A DNA stretch of 64,000 nucleotides from Calothrix sp. 336/3. GTDB taxonomy: Bacteria > Cyanobacteriota > Cyanobacteriia > Cyanobacteriales > Nostocaceae. Positions 24,305-32,293 of this stretch are shown in pieces. The number at the start of each line of letters is the position of its first letter. Position 1 is the stretch's first letter. Under the pieces are notes generated by a model. It saw only the letters and a program-made list of their open reading frames with translations. It did no database searches and had not been told where the DNA came from. Location of the stretch: assembly GCF_000734895.2 (NCBI RefSeq), contig NZ_CP011382.1, positions 3,512,700 through 3,576,699 on the forward strand, given 5' to 3'. A program made the translations under genes and the position numbers.

Positions 24305-26611
24305 ATGGGGAAAAATTGGGCGATCGCGATCGGCATAAACAACTACGATAATTTACAGCCCCTCAAGTATGCTCAACGGGATGCTGAGGTGATGGCTACG
24401 TGGTTTCGGGAAGAAGCTAGATTTGATCAAGTATTTCTGTTTACCGAAAATTCTCCCCCCATTCCTGCAAATCCACCCATACCCACCCAACCAACTGCGG
24501 CACGATTTCGGCGATTTTTGAACGCTCAGTTTGAAAAACCCTTATTGAATCCAGAAGATAATCTCTGGTTTTTCTTTGCGGGACACGGGAAGCGCTACAA
24601 TGACCAAGATTATTTGATGTTTCCCGATAGTGACCCTACGGATAGTACCACGGCGATTTCTGTAGATTTTATTACCCAGCGCTTGCGACGTTGTGGTGCG
24701 GATAATGTGGTGTTACTGCTCGATGCTTGTCGGGATGAAGGGAGTCGAGGAGGTTTGGGAATTGGGGAGGAGAAACATCAAGGGGTAATTACCTTTTATT
24801 CCTGTAATGCCAATCAGCAATCCTGGGAAATTGATGAGTTACAGCATGGTGCGTTTACCTATAGCTTGTTGGAGGGATTGCGGTTACAGGGTGAGGGTAA
24901 TTGTGCCACAGTTGAGCGGTTAGCGCGGCATTTATATCAAAGAGTTCCCCAAATAAATAACTATTACAGAAAGCAAGTACAAAATCCCTACTTTCAGGCT
25001 GACCCACCTTATAAAATGTATTTTATTTTGTTAAGGCAAGCTGCTAACTTTCGTGATGCTCAACTTTTAATTGATGCAGCTCAGGAAGCAGAATTAGAAG
25101 GGAATTTATTATTAGCAGAAAATTTGTGGAAGCGACTTTGGGGATTACCTGGTATTGATGACCGTGCATTTGAAGCCATCAAAAGGATTGCTCAAAAACA
25201 ATCATCCACAAATCCAACTTCCCCCACTCCAAATCCAGCAGGAACGACAGGTCAAAGGTCAGTGTCTTCTACACAACAGCAAGAAGCGGAAAGACGCAAG
25301 CAACAGGAAGCAGAGAGAAAAAGACAACAACAAGAATTAGCAGCACAACGACAACGAGAACAGGAAGCACAGAAGCAAAGAGAAAGAGAAGAAACAGAAG
25401 CCAGAAAACAGCAGCAGCAAGCAGAAAGAGAACGTCAACAGGAGCTTGATAGACGCAGAAAACAACAAGAAGCGGAAACGAGAAGACAGCAACGAGAGCA
25501 ACAATGGCAAAATCTCCAGCAATTTCTAATTAACCGCAGACAGTTCTTAAAATGGGCTGGTTTGGGTAGTGGAGGTTTGGTGACTGTGATTGCTAGTCAG
25601 CTTTTGCAAGGTTCTCCAGATAATAGTTCTGTAGATACTAGTTCTCCAGATAGCAATTCTCTAAATAATAGTCCTCCAGAGATATCTGTTATGACTCCCA
25701 AAATTATATCTCCGAACAAGAATGCACCAAAGATATTGAAATTACCCGTATGGACTGTTCAATTTGAAACAGTGACGGTGAATAGTAGAGGGGAAAAAGT
25801 AAAAGGCGAGCAAAAAGAAGTAAAGTTTGTCAAAGAAGACTTGGGAAATAATATCAGTTTGGATATGGTTTATATCCCTGCTGGTAATTTCATGATGGGT
25901 TCAAAACCACCAGAAGGAGATAACTCAGAACGTCCTCAACAAAAAGTCAATGTTCCCGCTTTCTGTATGGGTAAATACCCAGTAACCCAAGCGCAATGGA
26001 GAACTGTCGCAGCGTTAACTCAAATTAACCGCAAACTCGAACCAGAACCATCCGAATTCAAAGGTGATGATTTACCTGTAGAAAACGTATCTTGGTACGA
26101 TGCGGTGGAATTTTGTGCCAGATTATCAAAGGAAACAGGTAATGAATATCGTCTCCCCAGCGAAGCAGAATGGGAATATGCTTGTCGTGCTAGAACCACC
26201 ACACCCTTCCACTTTGGCGAAACCATTACCAGCAAGTTAGCCAATTACGATGCTAGTAATACCTTTGCTGAGGAAGCCAAAGGAGAATACCGCAAAAAAA
26301 CTACCCCTGTGGGAAAATTTCCAGCCAATGCTTTTGGTTTATACGATATGCATGGCAATGTTTGGGAATGGTGTCTTGATGATTGGCACGATAATTATGA
26401 GGGAGTGCCAAAAAATGGCAGTCCTTGGTTTGATGATAAGAATAATAACCTTTCTCAAAAATATGGTTCTGCGGTGCTGCGTGGTGGTTCCTGGTACGTC
26501 ATTCCTAGAGACTGCCGCTCTGCGTACCGTGACAACTACCCTGCGCGCGACAGTATCCCCTTCAATTTTGGTTTTCGTGTTGTTTGTGGGGTCGGGAGGT
26601 CTCTTCTGTAG
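24305..26611 (+). CDS. Caspase-like peptidase fused to coiled coil and FGE-sulfatase/C-lectin-fold domain
   Basis: 768 aa. Residues 1-255 are a C14 caspase fold with the dyad H94 (FFFAGHG) and C142 (LLLDACRDEG). Residues about 318-404 are an Arg/Gln/Glu-rich coiled coil. At about 408-432 is INRRQFLKWAGLGSGG plus a hydrophobic stretch, resembling an internal twin-arginine or membrane segment. Residues about 515-765 are an FGE-sulfatase (formylglycine-generating-enzyme-like, C-type-lectin-fold) domain: VYIPAGNFMMGS, RLPSEAEWEYACRA, DMHGNVWEWC, LRGGSW and GFRVV. FGE-fold C-termini often serve as binding modules rather than enzymes. Codons 731-754 look like the variable region of a diversity-generating retroelement target. 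Divergent from the Pepco-like gene. Probably a self/non-self-triggered protease, by inference. Confidence 0.85.
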   Translation: MGKNWAIAIGINNYDNLQPLKYAQRDAEVMATWFREEARFDQVFLFTENSPPIPANPPIPTQPTAARFRRFLNAQFEKPLLNPEDNLWFFFAGHGKRYNDQDYLMFPDSDPTDSTTAISVDFITQRLRRCGADNVVLLLDACRDEGSRGGLGIGEEKHQGVITFYSCNANQQSWEIDELQHGAFTYSLLEGLRLQGEGNCATVERLARHLYQRVPQINNYYRKQVQNPYFQADPPYKMYFILLRQAANFRDAQLLIDAAQEAELEGNLLLAENLWKRLWGLPGIDDRAFEAIKRIAQKQSSTNPTSPTPNPAGTTGQRSVSSTQQQEAERRKQQEAERKRQQQELAAQRQREQEAQKQREREETEARKQQQQAERERQQELDRRRKQQEAETRRQQREQQWQNLQQFLINRRQFLKWAGLGSGGLVTVIASQLLQGSPDNSSVDTSSPDSNSLNNSPPEISVMTPKIISPNKNAPKILKLPVWTVQFETVTVNSRGEKVKGEQKEVKFVKEDLGNNISLDMVYIPAGNFMMGSKPPEGDNSERPQQKVNVPAFCMGKYPVTQAQWRTVAALTQINRKLEPEPSEFKGDDLPVENVSWYDAVEFCARLSKETGNEYRLPSEAEWEYACRARTTTPFHFGETITSKLANYDASNTFAEEAKGEYRKKTTPVGKFPANAFGLYDMHGNVWEWCLDDWHDNYEGVPKNGSPWFDDKNNNLSQKYGSAVLRGGSWYVIPRDCRSAYRDNYPARDSIPFNFGFRVVCGVGRSLL
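26495..26566 (+). other. Candidate DGR variable region (VR) in the FGE domain
   Basis: Directly after CTGCGTGGTGGTTCCTGG, the codons TAC GTC ATT, GAC, TAC, GAC AAC TAC, GAC AGT ATC CCC TTC AAT are nearly all NNY. The intervening codons (CCT AGA, TGC CGC TCT GCG, CGT) look conserved. This is the pattern left when adenines of AAC/AAT template codons are randomised. The stretch ends with GGTTTTCGTGTTGTT (GFRVV), close to the gene end, as in known FGE-fold targets. No template repeat is visible in the window. Confidence 0.5.
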
Positions 26612-26999
26612 CCCTTTATACTTTTCCCCTTTTCCCCTCTGCTCTTTTATTCTTTACCCTTCCCAAGCGTAATACCAATTCGTAATTCGTAATTCGTAAT
26701 TCGTAATTAAGAAAGCCTTATCTAGTCAGACTTTCAGGGTTTGTATCTGTTTCACTATTTTCGTGAAATGGTGTAACGGAGTGGAGCGATCTAATTTTTT
26801 TGCAGCACAAATCACCGGTGGTTTTCCCTCGTTCCCACGCTCTTCATTGCGACGCATTCTACGAGGTTCCTGCCTCAAATCAAAAAGCAGCAAAAATCGT
26901 AGCGACTGTGTTAAAAGTCAGGCGATGCTCCATAGAGGAGCCGCTACGCGATCGCGTTTGGGTTTGGAGAAAAATAAAATTGTGCAAAGACAATTTTGC
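26612..26999. other. Intergenic region with degenerate repeats between caspase-FGE and Omp85 genes
   Basis: It holds a pyrimidine-rich tract, the four-unit heptad repeat (26671-26707), and pieces typical of cyanobacterial dispersed repeats (TCGTTCCCACGCTC near 26829, GATGCTCCATAGAGGAGCCG near 26924). Both flanking genes end here (convergent). No coding potential supported. Confidence 0.5.
26671..26707 (+). repeat. Heptanucleotide tandem repeat (AATTCGT)4
   Basis: AATACC followed by four AATTCGT units and AATTA. This is an STRR-type short tandem repeat characteristic of heterocystous cyanobacteria. A two-unit copy with the same flanks is at 21888-21912. Confidence 0.85.
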
Positions 27000-29090
27000 C
27001 TAAAACCTTTGCCCAATACCAAAATGGAAACGACTTTCACCCTGATCGCTGATACCGTAGTCGGCACGAATTAAGCCGAGGGGTGAGTCAAAACGGATAC
27101 CTGCCCCGTAACCAAAACCCGTCCCTGGTTTATTACGCATTCCCGCAGGATTACCGAGTACAGTGTCCCCGGAGCCTAAATCTGAGGCAAAATCGGCGAA
27201 AACTATACCACCTAATGCTTGCCAAACAGGAAAACGGTATTCGGCGGAGGCTAGTACATAGGTACGACCGCTACCAACTCTCCCTGCATCGTATCCCCGT
27301 ACAGAGTTAGAACCACCGAGGTTGAATGCATCGTAGGGGGGTAAGTCACCGAGAACGGTTCCTGCTTGCAGATTGAAGGCAAATACTTGGGGTTGAGCAG
27401 ATTCAAAGAGCTTGACGGGACGGAATTCACTGTAATTTGCTTTGATACGGTTCATGGAAATATTTCCTTGACCGAGGGGGATTGATTGTTCCGTACTAAG
27501 ACTGAGAAAATAACCTTGGGTGGGATTGAGGGGGTTGTCTCGATGGTCTTTTGTGGCGCTAAGGGAGACAGTTGCCAAATCATCGATACCTGTACCACTG
27601 AGAGTCAGGGAGTTGCCACGAGCATCTACAGAGTTAATTTCCCCAGCGCGATCGCGGATAGAAGTACGGGTATAATTAAATCCTAAATTGGCATCCCAAC
27701 CATCAATCGGTCGTTGTAAATTCAAACTAGCACCAATTTTCCCCTCCCGGATTTTATCGCCGTTGGGCAGGAGAATCAAATCGTCCAAGGTATCAGATAA
27801 TCCCCTCTGCCGAAAAGCATTGATACTATAACCAATACGGTTAGGCTCGCTGGGGCGGTAGGGACTACTATATTTGACATCAAAACCCAAATCCTGTCTA
27901 CCTGCTTGCACATCCACAGAGAAAGTATCATTTATACCACCAAAGTTGCGATCGCGGTAACTAAAGGTTCCCAAAATCCCCTGATCACGATTGTAATTAC
28001 CGCCAAAGTTTAGAGAACGGGCACTAGTCTCTTTTAATAGATAGATAACATCGGTTTTATTGGCATCACCCTCAAAAGCTACTTGAATTGTCTCAAATAA
28101 ACCCGTTTGATAGAGCTGTTGCACATCTTCCCGCACTAACTTTTCCTGATATACTTGCCCTGGTAGAAACTTGATTTGTTGATACAGAAAATCTGGTTTT
28201 GTCCTTCCCTTCACAGGTTTACCCTGACTATCCACCGCTTCGTTATCCTCTCCTAGGAAGCGAAACTTGATATCACCTACCACACCCTCAGCAACATTCA
28301 CCGTCAGCATACCGTCTTTGCTGGGTTTAATTGATAACACGCGACCAAGCTTATATCCGTTATTGCTGTACCATTTATTGATTTTTGCGACTGCTTGCTT
28401 TAAGCTACCGGGGCTGATAGGTTGACTTAGTAAGGGTTGGAAGGATTGGAGGGCAATTTCCTGGGTTAAAGCTTTGGCTCCAGAAAGTTGCAGCGATCGC
28501 ACAATCACAGGTTCTACTTGATACACCACCTCTAATCCTTCCCTGGTAGCATTGGTTTTGAGATTGGCAGTTGCAAACAAACCAGTATCTAAAATTGCTG
28601 CCATATCTTTTTGTAATTGATTTTGACTCGTCTCTCCTCCGACTTGGGTTTTGATCACACTGCGAATAACTTCCTGTAACTCCTCGGTTGCACCAAGAAT
28701 TTTTACCTCGGTAGCAGTTACTACTAAGTTGTTATCTAAGGGTGGGGGGGAGAAGGAAGGAGTAGGGGAAACAGTAGAGGGAGTTTCCAGAATCACTACA
28801 GCTTTCTGAGGTGTGGGAGTTTTAACTGGTGCAGGATTCTCAACAGCTTTTTGGGGAGTAGGAGTTTTAACAGAGGGAGAATTACGAGAAAATTGTTGCT
28901 CAGGAATAGTTTCTGGAGAGACAGCAAATTCCACCTCCCTAGGGGTATCATCCTTAACTGGTACAACTACATCCTCAGACACCGCAGATGTATCAGAGTT
29001 AGGGGAATTAGGTGCGGCAATTGCTTGCTGAGTCAGGTTTCCTACTGTTAAGGAGGTGAGTGTCAAAATAGTTGCTGAAGAAGCTCGCAT
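27000..29090 (-). CDS. Omp85/BamA-family outer-membrane assembly protein
   Basis: 696 aa. The signal peptide ends near AIA-A (about 26). A Pro/Ser/Thr-rich linker runs to about 120. Three POTRA domains follow (about 122-370), including ILDTGLFATANLKTN, KINKWYSNNGYKLGRVLSIK and QLYQTGLFETIQVAFEG. The last 300 residues are a 16-strand barrel. The loop-6 motif is visible as SVRGYDAGRVG, and the chain ends in phenylalanine (FHFGIGQRF), the outer-membrane targeting signature. It inserts beta-barrel proteins or belongs to the Toc75-like cyanobacterial Omp85 set. Three POTRAs are normal for cyanobacteria. It may be the essential copy or a paralogue; context does not decide. Confidence 0.9.
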   Translation of the reverse strand: MRASSATILTLTSLTVGNLTQQAIAAPNSPNSDTSAVSEDVVVPVKDDTPREVEFAVSPETIPEQQFSRNSPSVKTPTPQKAVENPAPVKTPTPQKAVVILETPSTVSPTPSFSPPPLDNNLVVTATEVKILGATEELQEVIRSVIKTQVGGETSQNQLQKDMAAILDTGLFATANLKTNATREGLEVVYQVEPVIVRSLQLSGAKALTQEIALQSFQPLLSQPISPGSLKQAVAKINKWYSNNGYKLGRVLSIKPSKDGMLTVNVAEGVVGDIKFRFLGEDNEAVDSQGKPVKGRTKPDFLYQQIKFLPGQVYQEKLVREDVQQLYQTGLFETIQVAFEGDANKTDVIYLLKETSARSLNFGGNYNRDQGILGTFSYRDRNFGGINDTFSVDVQAGRQDLGFDVKYSSPYRPSEPNRIGYSINAFRQRGLSDTLDDLILLPNGDKIREGKIGASLNLQRPIDGWDANLGFNYTRTSIRDRAGEINSVDARGNSLTLSGTGIDDLATVSLSATKDHRDNPLNPTQGYFLSLSTEQSIPLGQGNISMNRIKANYSEFRPVKLFESAQPQVFAFNLQAGTVLGDLPPYDAFNLGGSNSVRGYDAGRVGSGRTYVLASAEYRFPVWQALGGIVFADFASDLGSGDTVLGNPAGMRNKPGTGFGYGAGIRFDSPLGLIRADYGISDQGESRFHFGIGQRF

Positions 29091-29272
29091 AATCTTAGGT
29101 AATATATATAGTCAATGGCAATAATCTTGTTCTGCTCCCCTTGATTTACTGCACAGACAGGAAAGTTAAAATATTTGTTTCTCAAGACACCTGCAAATAA
29201 AAAAATATTCCACAATGCCAGCTGTGGAACGATATTCAGTATAAGTAGGCAAACAGAATTAATTACACAAAC

Positions 29273-29431
29273 GTCATTGCGAATGGAGCGTTCGCGCAGC
29301 GTGTCGCTTTGCGACTCAGCGGAATGTTCGCGTAGCGTGCCGTAGGCTCTAGCAATCGCAAAGATTTGGGATTGCTACTCTTCGAGAAGCCGCTCCGCGT
29401 CTACGCTACATTTCATTTCGCTCGCAATGAC
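29273..29431. mobile_element. MITE-like palindromic element, 159 bp, no coding capacity
   Basis: The ends are GTCATTGCGA (29273-29282) and its exact inverse TCGCAATGAC (29422-29431). Internally it contains GTTCGCGCAGCGTG and GTTCGCGTAGCGTGCC, near-duplicates 40 bp apart, and GAAGCCGCTCCGCG. It is GC-richer than its flanks. No transposase or clear target-site duplication is visible. Confidence 0.6.
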
Positions 29432-29550
29432 TGTAAATATTTCTGCTTATGTACTTATCTATGGTGTTGGATATGACTTAACGCAGAATAAAAACACAAG
29501 CAAGGGCGATCGCTCCACGGGAAGGAATTATTTCAGGCGATCGCCTACTT

Positions 29551-29581
29551 AAAAATAAAAAACGACTCCTGAAAGAAGTCG
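29551..29581 (-). terminator. Rho-independent terminator of rpiA
   Basis: On the minus strand CGACT...AGTCG (29581-29563) forms a stem, followed by TTTTTTATTTTT (29562-29551). It lies about 105 bp past the rpiA stop. Confidence 0.75.
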
Positions 29582-29686
29582 ATTAACTGTTTAAAATATG
29601 GTTAAAACCAAGTTTATTGTCAATAAATAGCTACAAAAGCTGTAATTTTATCTGAAATAAACCTAGTATTGCAGTTTTCCAATAAA

Positions 29687-30388
29687 TTACATTTTCCGTA
29701 CAACTGGCTGACCATCTACCACTTCACCAATTAGCACAATATCAGCACAGTTGACAAAAATCCCATTTTCCAAGACACCAGGAAGATTATTCAGGGTTTT
29801 TTCTAGCTCCACAGGGTCAGGAATACTATTAAATTTCACATCTACAACCATATTACCCTGGTCAGTAATCACAGGACCAGCCTTCCTCACACCCATACGT
29901 AGCTGTGGTTCGCCACCTAGCTCTCGAATCACGTTCATTACGGGAGTAATTGCCATGGGAATAACTTCCACAGGAACGGGAAATACAGAGCCAAGATGGT
30001 CAACTAATTTACCCGCATCAACTACAACCACGAAGCGATTAGCCAAGTAATCTACTACCTTTTCACGGGTGTGGGCAGCACCACCACCTTTAATTAGGTT
30101 CTTGCGGGGGTCTACCTCATCAGCGCCATCAATGGCAATATCAATGTGATCAATAGCATCCAGGGTTGTCAGGGGAATACCGTATTGTTTGGCGAGAACT
30201 TCCGCACCGAAGGAAGTCGGAACACCAACGATGTTCTTTAAATCACCAGAATTCAGGCGATCGCCAATATATTGGATAGCGTAAGCAGTGGTAGAACCAG
30301 TACCTAGTCCCACAATCATCCCGGACTCTACCAAAGCTGCGGCAGCTTTACCAACTTCTTGCTTCATTAACGTTACAGGGTCGGTCAT
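29687..30388 (-). CDS. rpiA: Ribose-5-phosphate isomerase A
   Basis: 233 aa from the ATG at 30388 ([20 protein letters not shown]). The open frame extends 45 codons upstream to 30523 and overlaps glk, but RpiA proteins begin at this point. Motifs: the phosphate loop [19 protein letters not shown] with the catalytic Asp residues, and [11 protein letters not shown]. It interconverts ribose-5-phosphate and ribulose-5-phosphate in the Calvin cycle and pentose-phosphate pathway. It lies 103 bp downstream of glk on the same strand and is followed by a strong terminator. Confidence 0.95.
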   Translation of the reverse strand: MTDPVTLMKQEVGKAAAALVESGMIVGLGTGSTTAYAIQYIGDRLNSGDLKNIVGVPTSFGAEVLAKQYGIPLTTLDAIDHIDIAIDGADEVDPRKNLIKGGGAAHTREKVVDYLANRFVVVVDAGKLVDHLGSVFPVPVEVIPMAITPVMNVIRELGGEPQLRMGVRKAGPVITDQGNMVVDVKFNSIPDPVELEKTLNNLPGVLENGIFVNCADIVLIGEVVDGQPVVRKM

Positions 30389-30491
30389 TCCCAAAACTCC
30401 ATCATGATTCACATAGTTAATGTTAGGGGAAGGGGAGAGAATGGGGAAGGGGATTTTTGGAACTGTCACCCCTAACCCGTTAACCAAATTC

Positions 30492-31514
30492 CTACAACCT
30501 AGCAGCACAAATGGCAGCACCAATTAGCCCAACCTGAGGATTGAGGATGATGTGTACGGGAATTTCTGTCAAGATGGCTCGCATCCTACCTTTTTGGGTG
30601 AAATTGAGCATAAAATTGCCCTGGGTGAGCAGGGGGAGGATTTTGGGGGCAATTCCTCCAGCAATGAATAAACCGCCGTAGGGCAGAAGTTTCAGCGCCA
30701 AATTGCCAGCTTCAGCACCGTATGCGTCTACAAATAATTCCATGGTTTGCTCACAGAGGCGATCGCTACCATTTAAAGCCGCAGCACCGATAGCAGCTCC
30801 TGGATCCACACTTTTCTCTTGCCCTGCTTCCCCTTCCCAGGTGCGAACAATTTGGGCAATTTCCGGAGATTCGCTTCTCACGTGGCGATCGCGCAAAAAT
30901 TGGTAAATCGAAACGATTCCTAAACCAGAAACCACCCTTTCCACAGAAACACGTTGAATATCATGCTTATCCAAGAGATATTTCAATAACTGAAATTCTA
31001 ATTCTGTACGCGGGGCAAAATCTGCGTGTCCCCCCTCAGAAGGGAAAACATGATAGTGATTCCCCTGTTTCATCAAAAAACCTTGCCCTAAACCGGTACC
31101 TGCTCCAATAATGGCGATCGGTGCTTCTGGTTTGGGTTTACCAACTTGCAATGTCTGCAAATCTTGCTTATCTAAGCCCAGAATGCCATAGCCCACCGCC
31201 GCAAAATCATTAATTAGGGAAACACAACCAATCCCTAATTCTTGCTCTAAACGCTCCTTTTCCAGAAACCAGACCAAATTCGTCAATTTGGCAGTGTTAT
31301 TCACCACAGGACCCGCGATCGCAAAGCAAGCTTTCTCTGGTATTGGTGTCTTGGCATTAGCTAAAAACTGCCGTACCATTGGCACTAAATCGGTGAAATC
31401 TGCACTGCGATAACGCTCTTCATACACAGCACGTAGTAGAGAAGTCTCCGATGCTTCTACTAATCGCAAAATCGTTTTTGTGCCGCCAATATCTCCTGCT
31501 AATAGTAAAGTCAT
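30492..31514 (-). CDS. glk: Glucokinase
   Basis: 340 aa. The ROK-independent Glk family motifs are clear: the N-terminal ATP-binding [29 protein letters not shown] with the catalytic Asp, GAGTGLGQG, and EGGHADF. It phosphorylates glucose to glucose-6-phosphate with ATP in the cytoplasm, feeding glycolysis and the oxidative pentose-phosphate pathway, which powers nitrogenase in heterocysts. The start ATG at 31514 fits the family. It lies 117 bp downstream of the histidine-phosphatase gene and upstream of rpiA, a sensible pairing in carbon metabolism. Confidence 0.94.
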   Translation of the reverse strand: MTLLLAGDIGGTKTILRLVEASETSLLRAVYEERYRSADFTDLVPMVRQFLANAKTPIPEKACFAIAGPVVNNTAKLTNLVWFLEKERLEQELGIGCVSLINDFAAVGYGILGLDKQDLQTLQVGKPKPEAPIAIIGAGTGLGQGFLMKQGNHYHVFPSEGGHADFAPRTELEFQLLKYLLDKHDIQRVSVERVVSGLGIVSIYQFLRDRHVRSESPEIAQIVRTWEGEAGQEKSVDPGAAIGAAALNGSDRLCEQTMELFVDAYGAEAGNLALKLLPYGGLFIAGGIAPKILPLLTQGNFMLNFTQKGRMRAILTEIPVHIILNPQVGLIGAAICAARL

Positions 31515-31631
31515 AGGGTTAGGTAATAGATAATGCTTGCCGTGAGGTAAGTTGAATGAGTAATGGAGATTGGGTAATGGGGATAGGGAAAAATCAACAA
31601 ATTCCCCCTACTTCCGGTTTTTCCTGTTCCC

Positions 31632-32279
31632 CTACACTAATCGTACAAACTCTTCTACCTCTGTTAAATGGGAGGTGTCTCCCTTTAGTTCTAGCAGCCA
31701 TTCGGGGTGTTGACGCACTACCTTGTACAAGCTGCACAGGCGGACTTTCTCTACTGAGTCAGCAGTGCTACCCGCTAACCCAATCGCTGCTCCCTTGACA
31801 GATGCACCATGGGCTACAAGGAGAATATTTTCTGGGGAAAACTCTGTCGAAAGGCATCTAGCAGTTTGCCCTGCACGAGATCTCACCTGTTGATGGGATT
31901 CCGGATAAGTGGCAGCAATACGAGATGTATAACTAGTATCAATGCGGGGAAAAATTTCTGCGAGGGTGGCGATCGCCAAACGTTCTGGTTCTTCAGTCAT
32001 CCATTCTGGATTTAACCACTCACTTAAACCAGTTTCTAGCTTAATTGGCAAATTTAATACTTCGGCAACAGCATTGGCAGTTTGCACAGTGCGTAGAAAA
32101 GGAGAAGCAAAAATATGATGAATATTTTCTGTTTGCAAGCGCTTTGCCAATTGCTCTGCTTGGAGAAATCCATCTTCAGACAAAGGTGGATCATAACGTC
32201 TCTCAGCAGTCAGAAACCAATCAGGGTTAACAAAGTCAAGACGGTTAGCGTGTCGAGCAATCCAAATAATCTGACTCAT
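31632..32279 (-). CDS. Histidine phosphatase superfamily (phosphoglycerate-mutase-like) protein
   Basis: 215 aa from the ATG at 32279 (MSQIIWIARHANRLDF); a longer frame to 32348 adds an off-family lead that overlaps the kinase gene. The catalytic histidine lies in ARHA (H10), where the canonical triad is RHG. The second half has LVAHGASVKG with the second catalytic histidine, and FASPFLRTVQTA. The substrate is unknown: members include cofactor-dependent mutases, sugar phosphatases and SixA-type phosphohistidine phosphatases. It begins 14 bp after the stop of the histidine-kinase gene, so the two are probably cotranscribed. Confidence 0.82.
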   Translation of the reverse strand: MSQIIWIARHANRLDFVNPDWFLTAERRYDPPLSEDGFLQAEQLAKRLQTENIHHIFASPFLRTVQTANAVAEVLNLPIKLETGLSEWLNPEWMTEEPERLAIATLAEIFPRIDTSYTSRIAATYPESHQQVRSRAGQTARCLSTEFSPENILLVAHGASVKGAAIGLAGSTADSVEKVRLCSLYKVVRQHPEWLLELKGDTSHLTEVEEFVRLV

Positions 32280-32293
32280 GAAGAGCAAAAAAC

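Larger units (their letters stand above)
29091..29686. other. Intergenic region with a palindromic element and the rpiA terminator
   Basis: 596 bp between rpiA (upstream on the minus strand) and the Omp85 gene. It contains a 159-bp MITE-like element (29273-29431), two HIP1 sites and the rpiA terminator. The Omp85 promoter presumably lies at 29091-29270. No coding frame supported. Confidence 0.5.

Noticed and set aside
26612..26999. Possible DGR template repeat or reverse transcriptase downstream of the caspase gene
   Set aside because: The region holds only degenerate dispersed repeats and a heptad array; no adenine-rich match to the variable region and no RT gene in the window.
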